Shown in pieces: positions 33,544-44,804 of a stretch of 64,000 nucleotides of DNA. How positions within the stretch are numbered: position 1 is the first letter of the stretch; every line of letters begins with the position of its first letter. Source of the stretch: Deinandra increscens subsp. villosa. Taxonomy: Eukaryota > Streptophyta > Magnoliopsida > Asterales > Asteraceae. The position numbers and the translations under genes were made by a program. The stretch spans positions 66,654,509 to 66,718,508 of the forward strand of contig JBCNJP010000006.1 in assembly GCA_039602395.1 (NCBI GenBank), in the 5' to 3' direction. The notes under the pieces were generated by a model. The model was not told the origin of the DNA and did no database searches. It worked only from the letters and a program-made list of their open reading frames with translations.

Positions 33544-36500
33544 TCATCCGGTTCCCATCTTGTTCTCCTCTTCAATAGCTTGTAACCGAAATTTGGCCTT
33601 CTTACATAGGAGACTTTCATGAAAGGTCCGTGTCATTATTCTGCTCTCAGTATCACCAATCCTGACAATATCTCGTATCTCATCTTCAGAAAGCCCATTT
33701 AGAGCATCCTGTAAGCTTCTAATTGTCTCACCTTCACTGGTGAAAATGTGATACATGTTTGTTTCTTTCTTATACTCCCAGTTGGTCACCCTTTTTCTCT
33801 TAATAAAAACCTGATGAAGCCTGTTACTTGTCATTATTAAATGGATTCGGTCTTTGTCATCCTGGCTCCATTCTGGATCTGGGACTGTACTATGCGTTGT
33901 GAATGACCCATCAGCTCTATAGACTACCAAATTTCCATCCTTATCAACTTCAAGTGTCGAAACAGGATTGTCAATGCTGCGTTGTGTGGCTTCGTCTACT
34001 TCCCCGTATAACTCATCCAAATACATCCTTATCCTCACCATTAAGGATTCCTCTTGTGAACACGCACCCTTCATATCAACACGTGACTGTCTAACATCAC
34101 CCAACTCATGGTCAGTGAGGTTGCACATAGCTTCTTCAGCTGTAAACTTTAGTACCTCACATGAACTGGTTGTGAACAGGTATACTTTCGCTTCATCATC
34201 ATACCTCCAGGAGATGATTCTTCTCCTTTCAGCATGGACATCTCTGTATTCATCCTCCTCATAGATCACTTTTCCTTTTCCCTTCCTAGCCACTGACTTT
34301 ATTCTCTTGGTGGGTGGTTTTTCTGGTGACTTGGGTGGAGATGAGGGTTTTCGGGGTTTGTTTAGGTGAGGATGTGGTACAATGGGTGTGAAGTTATCTG
34401 CTCTAAACTTTGGTGGAATAGGCTTTAATTTTACAGGTTTAGGTTTTTTTTTCTGGTCTAATAGTTCTAGCAGCAGGGTTTCTTTTGGGTTGCTGTGAGG
34501 CTAGAGTTCTGTTCAGACCAGAAAATGCACCTGGTAATGAGGGAGCAGTCGGTTGTGAGGCTGTGGTGGAGGGTTGAGATGATGAGAGATGAGGATCAGA
34601 GACAGTGTCAAACATTTCCTTGATAATGTTGATCTTTGGCTTCTTTTGCCGAGTAGTTTGCACATGAGCTTTACTCTTCTTTTCTTTGAGGTAGCTGATA
34701 CCTTCAGGATGTATGGAGTCAAACAGAGCATGCATACCTGGTGGCCTTTTCACACCAGTAACTCTTTCCCTTTCAATTTGGCTCTTCCTGATAGCTTCAT
34801 AGTCTTTTCTCAGCCTTGGCAATTTGCAAGAGTTGATTATTTTTGGGTCCTCCATCATGATTTCCTTGAAGTACCATTTATGAATCAGCAAGTCATCCTC
34901 CTCAGATAGAGTTTGATATCTAGTACCTTGCTTCTCTTGTTGATCCTGTTCTAAAGAGCTATCAACAAATCTATTTACATTCATCTCCTTGGCTTGATCA
35001 GCTCTGATGACTAGGATCATGTACATCCACTTGATCAAGTCATCACCCTTCATATCATCAACCCATGCATCAGTGAAACACTCCTTGCTTTTGAGCATTG
35101 CACTGAACTGACCTACTAAAATTTTGTTATCTTCACTTCTCTTCATCCGAATGATCCTATACTCATTACATAAGAGCTTTCTGTACATCTCAACTCTGTC
35201 TGAAAGACCTTTCTTTTCGGCTTTGGCAATTCTTTCTTCTATGTACAGATCAGATCTTCTCCTTGCTTCATTGATGAAGAACATTAGGTCTGCATTGTTG
35301 ATGACATACTCATAAATACCTTCTTCTATGAGTAGTCGTTTCTGTTCTTCAAACTCTGCAATTTCCTTCTGTTCTTGGAACTTCTTTCGTATCTCAGCAT
35401 TCTCCTTTTCATACTGATCCAACAGAGCCTTTGTAACAGGGTCCATGTCTTCTCTCTGACCTCCTGTGCTCAGATTATCATCATCCTCCATGTCAGTGAA
35501 ACCAGAGATACTTCTCTCATCAAGAGAATCATCATCAGCAGGTTTTGGAGACTCATGAAGTGAAGTTGCAGCATTGGGACTGGCTTCCGAGATAACTTGC
35601 TCAGGAATTTCCTCAGCAGTGATTGGCTTTAAAAGAGGAATGGTGGGCAGAGATGGAGCACTCCTAAACCAAGTGCAGTTAAGAGTATTCCTAATCATCA
35701 TTTTTCTCATGAAAGATAGAGCTTCAGGAGCTATATCCACATTTGTGGTTTGCAGATCACTCATCACGCTTGTGATAATCTGATTATCAGCAGTCACTTG
35801 CACCTGATGAAGATGTTCAACCGGATCAACTAGTTCAACCTGATCAACATGGCCTTCTTCCTCCGGATGAAGTTGTTCAACCGGATCAACTAGTTCAACC
35901 TGATCAACATGGCCTTCTTCCTCCGGATGAAGTTGTTCAACCGGATCAACATGGCCTTCTTTCTCCGGATGAAGTTGTTCAACCGGATCAACTTGTTCAA
36001 CCGGATCAACATGGCCTTCTTCCTCCGGATGAAGTTGTTCCACCGGATCAACTTGTTCAACTTCATCAACATCTGAGGAAGACACCCTGTGCAAGATCCT
36101 ATTTTGAATTAAATCTAGTTTTGCATGTGAATTTCATTTCAACGTATGCATGGTTGACAACCTTACCTATCAGTGGCTTTCACAGATTGTCCTGCCTTCA
36201 ACCGTTCAATTTCTTCTCCTTGAGCTCTCACAATTGCACGGAGAGCTGCCAATTCATTTTCAAGTTTTGTACATCGAACCGTCAATTCAGTATGTGTCAT
36301 GCTGCTCTCAACTGGTGTGTTGCCAGTATCTTTGAGCAAAGAAGAGCAAACAAGCCGACCTTGTTCATGCTCAGCACCCATGGTTTCTTGGCACCTGGGA
36401 TTCCTGTTGTCAATCAAAGGTTCCTGAATAGGTTCCCTGACAGAAACAGTTGCCGTGGATTGGGTCTTAATGATGTTGGCACTGTCCTCAGGGTCCAGTG

Positions 36501-37689
36501 GGACTTCATGAGTAGTGTCAGCCCTTTCCACCTGACTTGCTTCATCACTACTGCAAGTCACCTTATCACCGGAATGTCGGTTGGGTGATTGAACCAAGTC
36601 CAGCAGTATATTCCCTGCAATAAGGGTTGGGGAATCTACTTCACGTGGCCTAGGTGATATACCACCCTCATTCTGAGGTAGTCCTGTGGAGGGTCTAGGT
36701 ATAGGAGACCTAGTCCTCTTCCTTCTGGGTGATTGTGGAGTGCGTGTGGTATTTTTGGGTGTGGTTTTTGATGTGGACATCCTCTTCCTTTTGGTGGGAA
36801 TGGTGGGAATTTGTATATCAGTGGAAGAGGATGGTCGGTCTGGTGTGGGCTCAACACTTGTTGGTGTAACAATGTTGTCACCAGGAGCAGTTTGCTCAGG
36901 AGCAGTCCTGGCCTTAGGAATAGGGTGTGATGTGTCTTTACCAAGGAAAACAGTTTTGTTCACTTGCATGTTAGAAAATGTTTTACTTGTAAAAGATTTT
37001 AGTTCAAGATGTTGATCAGAGATTTGCAGATTTGGAAATTCACAATTGAGAATGTGTTGGATGAATCTGGGGTACATGTAAAAGATCCTTTTAGGTTTTA
37101 GATTTTCCAGCATTCCATCAAATATCATTTTTGAAAAGTTAAAATTGAGGCCATTTACCAATCCATGAAAAGCGGATGATTGAGGTGCAGCAAGTTCATC
37201 CCACGCAGTTTTCTTGTGAGACAGGCAGTGGAGAATGGTATGAGCAAGATATCGCCAAACATAGGGTAGTTGTCCCTTTTTGATGGTCCCACAAGTTAAG
37301 TCACCCCCATACCCAATTGCTTCGTACGTCTTCAAGTACAATTCAGACTTGTAATCAGGATCACCTCCTGCATCATTGAATTTCAGATGCTTCCGTATCA
37401 TTTCTTCAGTCAAACTAATCTCATTCCCATTGACTCTAGAGTCAATTTTACCAACCCCGTTGCTATCAACAGATTTTTTGGCTGAGTCCCAAAATTCAGC
37501 AATTCTCTGCTTGCATATTACAGGATTCACAGTTAAAGCAAAATGAGTGTTGGATTTCTCGAGGAAATCGTTCATTTCATCAAATAGCTTTGACTTATCA
37601 GACTTCTCGAAGTACGCTACAACATTGTGTTCGGCGAAGAACAGTTGAGTAGCCTTTGATGCAGCCTTTCGATTCAATTTGGGTGCCAT
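33544..37689 (-). CDS. Large two-exon CACTA-borne protein (longin-annotated Asteraceae family), one frameshift
   Basis: The start is ATG at 37689. Exon 1 is 37689-36167; an 80-bp GT-AG intron (36166-36087) keeps frame into exon 2 (36086-33544). A run of nine A (34452-34444 on the plus-strand scale) shifts frame; one base fewer would join the rest, giving about 1,350 codons. Region order: a conserved N-terminal domain of about 230 residues (FWDSAKKSVDSNGVGKID, then YLAHTILHCLSHKKTAWDEL and FNFSKMIFDGMLENL); a Pro/Ser/Lys-rich stretch with PKRKR-like nuclear signals; a short coiled coil (ENELAALRAIVRAQGEEIER); acidic DPVEQLHPEEEGH repeats; a long charged helical region; a C-terminal domain with WRYDDEAKVYLF. 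The N-terminal domain matches a family annotated as synaptobrevin/longin-like in Artemisia and Tanacetum, a label I do not trust. It may be an accessory transposition protein. The indel may be a sequencing error. Confidence 0.72.
35812..36060 (-). repeat. Coding minisatellite (DPVEQLHPEEEGHV repeats)
   Basis: Units of about 42-60 bp containing TTCAACCGGATCAAC and CTTCCTCCGGATGAAG repeat within exon 2 of the large gene without breaking frame, giving acidic peptide repeats. Confidence 0.93.
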
Positions 37690-37923
37690 TTGGTAGAAAT
37701 TAGAGAGTAAGGTTTAGGTTTAAATCGCCAATTAGAAACCTGGAGAGAAAATAGAGGGTAACTGTTTTTCGAAAATGCAGTTTTACACTAACGGCAGTTC
37801 TTCTGGATCACAATGAACCCTAAGAATTGAAACAGGGGAAGTTATTGGAGTTTGCCCATTTAGTTGAAATTGGGATGGGGGAAATTTTTGATAATTTAAT
37901 TTGGTTTAGAAAAATATTATTAA
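37690..37923. promoter_or_regulatory. 5' flank of the large minus-strand CACTA gene
   Basis: This short stretch is the only upstream sequence before the nested Helitron. It should contain the 5' UTR and core promoter, but no clear TATA box can be assigned. Confidence 0.3.
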
Positions 37924-38237
37924 CTAGGTTAGTAACCCGTAAAATATACGGGTTGAATTTTGATTCATAAAATGAGATAACTGAAAGAAAAAAAAAGATG
38001 AAAGATTTGAAAATTTAAGTTTAGAAATTTTAAAAGATTTGAAGTTTCATTACATTAATTAGAAATTTAAATTTTATTAAATGTAAGGTTCAATTTTATA
38101 TTTATAAAGTTGAAATAATATATTGAATTTATTTTAAAATTTATATATTAATTTAATCTAGTGTTGACATGTGGACATGATGATGTGGAGGCCCTAGAAA
38201 AAGGCCATGTGGCAATCATTTTATTGCTTTATTAGGA
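37924..38237 (-). mobile_element. Non-autonomous Helitron, 314 bp, nested in the CACTA
   Basis: The minus strand starts TCCTAATAAAGCAATAAAAT (38237) and ends with the hairpin CCCGTATATTTTACGGG, a spacer and CTAG (37924). The plus-strand flanks are A (37923) and T (38238). Same family as 13591-13994 by both ends. Confidence 0.87.
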
Positions 38238-38267
38238 TTAAAGATTTATTTTAATTGAATCCACATC

Positions 38268-39420
38268 AATTAGGGTCGATTAAGACCGGTGAGGACAAAT
38301 GAAGATAAAGTAGGACCAATTAGGACCAACGAAGCCACGAGGCCCAATTAGGGTAAATTGGGGTCAATTTGGGTCAATGAGGATCAATTAGGGTCACTGA
38401 TGAAGACCAGTTATAACTAATTAACGAGGGTCGATTTTGCTCAATGTCGACCCCTTATGAGGACCAAATATCACCAATTAGGGTCTATTAGGCCGATTGA
38501 GGGCCAAATTACGCTCAATGAGGACCAGTAGACTGAATTAAGGTTGACCATGGTCATTTATGACAAATGAGTACCAATGAGGGCCAGTCACACTCAGTTA
38601 GGATGAATTAGGGCCAATGAAGGTCAATTATAGTCTATTCGGCTCGGTTAGGTTCAATGAAGATCACTTACGGTCAATTACGATCAATTAGGCTCATTTA
38701 GGACCAATTATAATCAATTGCGGTCAATTGGGCCTAATTGACTCAAATTTGTTGTACTACAAAGTAAATGGTAAACGATAAGTCTAGTAGGTCCTTATTG
38801 AGGTTAACTGACACTAATTGGTGCTTATTGGTCCATTTTGTTCAAATTGCTCCTCATTAACCCGAATTGCGCCATATTGGTACTTATTCTGTCTAATTGG
38901 CCCTCATCGGTCCTAACTGGCCCTAATAAGTCATAATTCATCCTTATTGGTCCTAATTGCTCCTCATTAACCCGAATTGAGCCATATTGGTACTTATTCT
39001 GTCTAATTGGCCCTCATCGGTCCTAACTGGCCCTAATAAGTCATAATTCATCCTTATTGGTCCTAATTGGTCCTCATTGACCCTAATTGAACCTAATTGG
39101 TCTTAATCGACGATCACTAACCCTGATTTACCCTTATTGGTATCATTGGTCCTCATTTTAACTAATTGGCCCCAATTAGTCCTAATTGGTCATACTTGAT
39201 TATCAATCCTCATTAGTCACTTCCTTCATGCTCCGTCCTTATCGGTCCTATGAGCATAATCGACCTTCTCATTGAACTGGTCCAAATTCGTATTCATTGA
39301 CCATATTAATTGACCATAACTGGTCTTCACTAAAGTATCTTTATAAATGACGCTAATTGTCAGTATTTAGTCCTCATTGAGTCTAGTTGGTCCTAATTGC
39401 TCCTCAACATCCTAACTGGA
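38268..39420. repeat. Mirrored low-complexity block of AATTAGGGTCAATT/CCTAATTGGTCC words
   Basis: The left half (38268-38750) is built of GACCAATTAGG and GGGTCAATTAGGG variants, and the right half (38780-39420) of their reverse complements (CCTAATTGGTCCTCATT). A 108-bp unit is directly duplicated within the right half (about 38856-38963 and 38964-39071). The whole can fold as a long imperfect hairpin. Not coding. Confidence 0.85.
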
Positions 39421-40054
39421 TGTCGTTTAATATTTTTGGAAACAAAATTATTATACATGAGAAATTCACAACATGGCGGTACGTCTTTTGGTATTTTTAT
39501 TCTGAATTGCATAGTAATTTATCATTTTCATTTTTGAGTTGTGTTTTAGTAATGTATCCGTTTTTTGTAGTTGCGTTATCACGGCCACAAGGCACATGTA
39601 AATAAAATCTTGTTTATTATATCTAAAATAAAATAATAAAGTTAATATATATTAAAACGTAATTTTGTTAATTAGGGCTTTTAACTCCGATCGTCATCCA
39701 GATCTGCTTAAAGGATCACAGTTATGGATTTCATCTTCAAGAAGAACCCGCTGGAAGAGCCACGTGGAGACATTTAATTAATTAATTAATTATGTTTATG
39801 TTTAATTATGTTTAATATACATATTGTTTATATTAATTTTGGGTTTTTTTATCAGTTTGAACAATTCCCCCCCTTTTAGTTAAAAATTTTCACCAAAAAA
39901 TTTGAATTTCCCACCATTAGTTCAAACTACACCCAAAATTTCGAACTAAATTTACTTATTATCGATTCCCTCTCACTTTATCAGAAAATTTCCAATTAAA
40001 AACCTCCAGCGAATAACTAGGTCTTCTTTCTCATCCATTTCATTCACATCTTCC
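39421..40054. other. Spacer upstream of the small coiled-coil gene
   Basis: AT-rich, with a TTAA tetranucleotide tract at about 39775-39793. The last part, before 40055, is T/C-rich like a plant 5' UTR. Confidence 0.5.
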
Positions 40055-42105
40055 ATGGAGCTTCAACAACGAATAGCTTCAACAGCCAGCGCTAGCGATT
40101 CTTCAGAAGTGGGATGTGATTTGGGAGACCATTCAGTCCAGAAAACGGTAATTGTCAAGTTATTCCGTTTCATTACTTACAATCTGTTTTCATAAAATTG
40201 TTTCTTTTGTTTATTATTGATACACGTTTAACTTGGGATCCCTGAATTTGTGTACAGTTACAGTTACAGATCGATAAAATTTCGTTTCATACAGAATTGA
40301 TTAGGAATGGGTATATATTGCAGATATCCTCTCCATTCATTTCAACCCATTCATTTTATGCTAAATTAGTTATTTACCTTCTTAAATGACTGGGGGAGCA
40401 TGCTAAATTAGTTATTTTTATGCTAGGAATGTTGAGGTCAAGCATATGCACATGTTTGTAGATTCATGTTACTGGTGAACCTCCTTTCTTCTTTATGTAC
40501 ACTGCTAGAAATGGTGAACTGTTTGTTTAATTATATCCACTGAAGACATGATGTGTTCTGCTCTTCCCTTTGGATGTCTTAAATTTGGGTATAACATATC
40601 AAATAATTAGTCAATAGGGTCTTTATGTGATGTATTAATAACTAAGAACTAATTTACGTTACTCTGGTCATTAATTACTAGCTAGGAAATGATCCTAGAG
40701 GACATATATAGGAATGTTTCCAACATTTTTTGTAGGTTCATGTTAGAGGGGTACAAAATAAAGAAATTTTAGTTTAAATCCCCTGTAGAAGAATAGAAGA
40801 ATGTTGATGTCATGCATCTGCTACTCTGCTAGAAATGGTGAACTGTTTGTTTATATCCACTGAAGACATGATGTGTTCCACTCTTCCCTTTAGATGTCTT
40901 TAATTTGTGTATAACATATCAAATAATCAATCAATAGGGTCTTTATGTGATATATTAATAATTAAGAACTAACTAAGAGATAATGAATCAATAGGGTCTG
41001 CATGCTTTCCTATTTATGTACTTTGTTAAAAAGCATCTAACTACATTCTGTTAATTGTACAAAATTCAAGAATCGGTCCAACAACAGTGATGGTCAATTG
41101 GAAAAACTTGAGTTCGAACTTAAAGAGGAGAGACTTCTTAGGGATGAAAAAAATGAACAGATTAAGGCCCTCTTCTTGAAGATTCAAGAATCGGAGAAAA
41201 AACTTGATCTACTTATAGCTCATCTATCTGCAATTGGACCACCGCTACCACACAAACTTAATGCTCCGGCATCTACAGAGGTGAATTCTTTACATCACAA
41301 CTTAATTAATCATACTATTTTTCAAGTGCCTTATAATCACATACACTCTTGTTCATGAAGAACACAATCCGGATGAACTCATGTTCCTGAAGAACACAAA
41401 TAGATGCAAGTTCATGGTACATAAGAATATATACTTCATGTAAGAACAAAGATATGAGTTAAATGGGGCCCTGCTATTATTCATTGAAAATGTATGTTAA
41501 TATGAAAAAATAGAGTATATACATAATCTGTATGAATAAAACTGGAACAACTTATGTTAGATTAAAAAAACAGAATAAATACTTTCATGATAGGTCTGCG
41601 TCATTATTCTGGTCTAACTTTTTACCATTTCAAAAACATTGTTCTAGGAAAATTCTAAGGAGATTTTTGTTGGATCTAGCCACAGCACTAATCATGCTGA
41701 CATACACACAACGGTTAGTATTTGTCAAACTCATTATAGGTTTGATTGCTCATTTACTAGTAATTAATTGAACTGTAGGGCGTGAAATCGGTGGTCGATC
41801 AACCTCGTCTGAAGCGGTTGAAAAGAAAAAGGTAAATATTTGCCAGTCAAGTTTCATTCCGTTCTATATTTTCACAGTAATCTGTTTGGTAATGTCATGT
41901 AGTCCCATTTTAAATGTTATTTGGTACCTCAAACACTTGGGCCAGCTAGGGATTGTTGGAACAAATGGTGAGATGTGTAGCAAACAAAGTTCAACTGACT
42001 TTGAAGTTGATCTGGAACTTAATTAATGTGATCTTCATCCGGATGTTTTAAGTTCATCTGGATATCTAATGTTCATCTGGAAATCAATTGAACTGTAGGA
42101 CCTGA
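40055..42105 (+). CDS. Small coiled-coil protein with basic tail, four exons, CACTA cargo
   Basis: Exons 40055-40147, 41071-41280, 41779-41831 and 42099-42105 join through four matching GT-AG sites to 363 nt (120 residues plus stop). Exon 2 is a clear heptad coiled coil (LEKLEFELKEERLLRDEKNE, then IQESEKKLDLLIAHL). Exon 3 is strongly basic (QPRLKRLKRKR), like a nuclear signal. Exon 1 is Ser/Ala-rich. I do not know a named family. The layout (short, coiled coil, basic, inside CACTA ends rich in repeated words) suggests a DNA-binding accessory protein of TNPA/TNP1 type, which is inference. Intron 1 contains a direct duplication of about 160 bp (near 40500 and 40825). No stop lies within the joined frame. 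Confidence 0.6.
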
Positions 42106-42505
42106 TGACCCATACTACTTGCAATAAAATGGCACTCCTCAGTCCATATCTATCATGGTGGTAAGTATTTCAAAATTGCTATATATATTATGATCAATTT
42201 CCATAACCTAATTATCAATTATATGTTTTGGTATAGGAAGGAATACAATAAAAAATGGTCCTAATTAAGCTCAAATCTGGACAGTTGAAGATGAAGACCA
42301 CTTACGCGGTAGTGTTGTTGACTTGTAATTGAATTAGATTGAGAATAATGCTTGTATGCAGTGTAATTTTCTTTAATTTTTTATTTGTATTTCATTTGTA
42401 TTGACTTGCAATTGAATTTTATTTTATTTGTAATTAAATATATGTGTTAAATTTTATTTGAGTTGTAATTAAATTTTATTTGATTTGTAATTAAATATAG
42501 GGTTC

Positions 42506-43365
42506 ATTGAGATAAAATGTATGATTTCAACTACCCTTTGGCCACTTTCTTTTTCCAAATATATGTGGCTAAAACACAAATATACGTGACCATATAATAC
42601 CAAAGGCCACGCTTTTTATATCTTAACGTGGCCGTTGCCACCATTTGGCCACGCGTATTGAGACAAAATGTATGATTTCAACTACCCTTTGGCCACTTTC
42701 TTTTTCCAAATATATGTGGCTAAAACACAAATATACGTGACCATATAATACCAAAGGTCACGTTTTTTATATCTTAACGTGGCCGTTGCCACCATTTGGC
42801 CACGCGTATTGAGACAAAATGTATGATTTCAACTACCCTTTAGCCACTTTTTTTTTCCAAATATATGTGGCTAAAACACAAATATACGTGACCATATAAT
42901 ACCAAAGGCCACCCTTATTATATTTTAATGTGGCCGTTGCCACCCTTTGGCCACGCGTATTGGGACAAAATGTATGATTTCAGCAACCCATTTGGCCACG
43001 TTATTTCATATCATATGTGGCTAAAACACAAATATACGTGACCATATAATACCAAAGGCCACGCTATTCATATTTTGACGTGGCGGTTGCCAACCTTTGG
43101 CCACGCGTATTGGGACAAAAATTATAATTTCAGCAACCCATTTGGCCACGTTTTTTTATTACATATGTGGCTAAAACACAAATATACGTCACCATATAAT
43201 ACCAAAGGCCACGCCATTCATATTTTAACGTGGCCGTTGCCACCCTTTGGCCACTCGTACTGTGACAAAATGTATGATTTCAGCAACCCTTTGGCCACGT
43301 ATTTTTATAATGTATGTGGCTAAAACACGAATATACGTGACCATAAAATACCAAAGGCCACGTTA
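42506..43365 (+). repeat. Six-unit tandem array, period 150-151 bp, right CACTA subterminus
   Basis: Units start at about 42506, 42657, 42808, 42959, 43109 and 43259. Each contains TTTGGCCACTTT, ATGTGGCTAAAACACAAATA, CGTGACCATATAATACC and CGTGGCCGTTGCCACC. The first two units are nearly identical and later ones more diverged. Confidence 0.95.
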
Positions 43366-43613
43366 ACCAAACACATGTGGCCGATGGAACCCTTTCGCCA
43401 CGCTTTTCTGAAGAATTGTTTGATTACAACAACAAATATTGGTACCATTTAGCCACGCTTATAGGTGGCTTCAGCCACTGATATTGTAACGTGGCCGTAG
43501 GGTACATATGGTCACGGCACCTATGGTGTCGTTTGGAATGGAAAAAAAAAACGTGACAAAACACCTTTTGTCACGGTTTTTGTCCGTGGCCAAAGGTGAA
43601 TTTTGACGTAGTG

Positions 43614-44452
43614 TTCCCGTTAAAAACTTTGTTGTTGCGCGCTAACCACACACACCAACAGGCCGCTAGGACCACCATTTGAACAAGCTTCTGGGACTTA
43701 GGACTTTTACCGCATGTTTGATGCACTTGCAAAAGATCGGAAATGCTAAAAGCAAAGATTGGAGGGATGCTACACCAATCACTGATCATTGCCCAAATTG
43801 CAGAGCTGACCAAGCATGACGTGAACAGATGCTCTTCCGATTCCTCGACCTCATCGCAGAGCGGACAGAACAACGAACCAACATTGATGTTCCGTAATCG
43901 TAAGCCGAGTTTTGTGGCGAGCCTTTGTTTACGCATGCGCCACCCAAAGATGTTTACATTCTTTGGGACCAACGGGAGCCACTTCAACTGACTGTCTTCA
44001 ACCGCAGGCTGCAATAACATTTCTTTCACAGATTTGACTGAGAAACTCCTGTCCCCGCCATGGACCCAAGACCATTGATCTTCTCCACTGACCAGCTGGA
44101 TCCCCGAGATCATTGCGATCAGATTGTTCCACTCACCCCATTCCCCTGCACTGTTAAGAGGTCTAAACCAGTCAGCACAAAACTGAATACCACCCGTTGC
44201 ACCTCCCATTCTGTCCTTAACGCAGCAGCGTTTATGTTTTTCAATTGCATAAAGGGCTGGAAAGCAGAATTTTAATGGAGTCTCTCCCACCCATGTGTCA
44301 ATCCAAAATAGCGTGTCTTCACCCGATTTGACTTTGCTTTTAATCTTTCTTTCAATGGATTGATTCGGGTCTGCTAACTTGCACACAGCTTTACACAGGT
44401 TCTTCCATACCCCCGAAGCTCTTTTTCTAAATGGACTTTGATCCGTGTCCAT
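43614..44452 (-). pseudogene. LINE fragment (antisense), RT-associated zinc-binding region
   Basis: The minus strand is open from 44452 to the CACTA edge. It reads FRKRASGVWKNLCKAVCKLA, then DQWSWVHGGDRSFSVKSVKE, KNVNIFGWRMRKQRLATKLG, a zinc-binding CPLCDEVEESEEHL, and CVWLARNNKVFNG at the insertion point. The frame continues in 28858-28757 after the CACTA. This is the C-terminal third of an L1-type ORF2. The RT and endonuclease are missing, so the copy was 5' truncated near 44460. Confidence 0.92.
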
Positions 44453-44459
44453 ATTTAAT

Positions 44460-44804
44460 CCATGAGATTACAAGTATGTCGAGACTCGAGGAGATAACTC
44501 CCCTCTATTTAAAAAAAAATCATAAATATATTAACAAATTGATTTTAGTTGGTATGTGTAAATTAATTCTAATACATATATTTTGAACGATAATTGCTTC
44601 TTTATATACTCATATTTAATTTTAGAGAAAACTCGATTATTTCTAGAAAAACCTCTGTCTATCGTTCGAAAATATTTTTGTTCACAACAAATTTTGAACC
44701 AAGACCTTATGATCTAAAGTTCCCGTAAATATCGTTGAGCTATGAGCTCTAACTCATTTTTAATATAGCACCAATATATAAAATTGTTGACACTTATATT
44801 TTCA
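44460..44804. other. AT-rich spacer
   Basis: Nothing recognised. It lies between the LINE truncation point and the left edge of the segmental duplication. Confidence 0.5.

Larger units (their letters stand above)
28859..43613. mobile_element. CACTA (En/Spm-type) element, 14,755 bp, non-autonomous, gene-bearing
   Basis: The left end is CACTACGTCAAAA (28859) and the right end is its inverted copy TTTTGACGTAGTG (ending 43613). A 3-bp target duplication TTC flanks both sides (28856-28858 and 43614-43616), as expected for CACTA elements. Subterminal regions on both sides are packed with GTGGC and GGCCACG words, the presumed binding sites for a CACTA accessory protein. I find no CACTA transposase domain. 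Inside are a cold-shock-domain fragment, a PB1-like gene, a large minus-strand gene, a small coiled-coil gene, a nested Helitron and several satellite-like blocks. The orientation is arbitrary. Confidence 0.93.
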
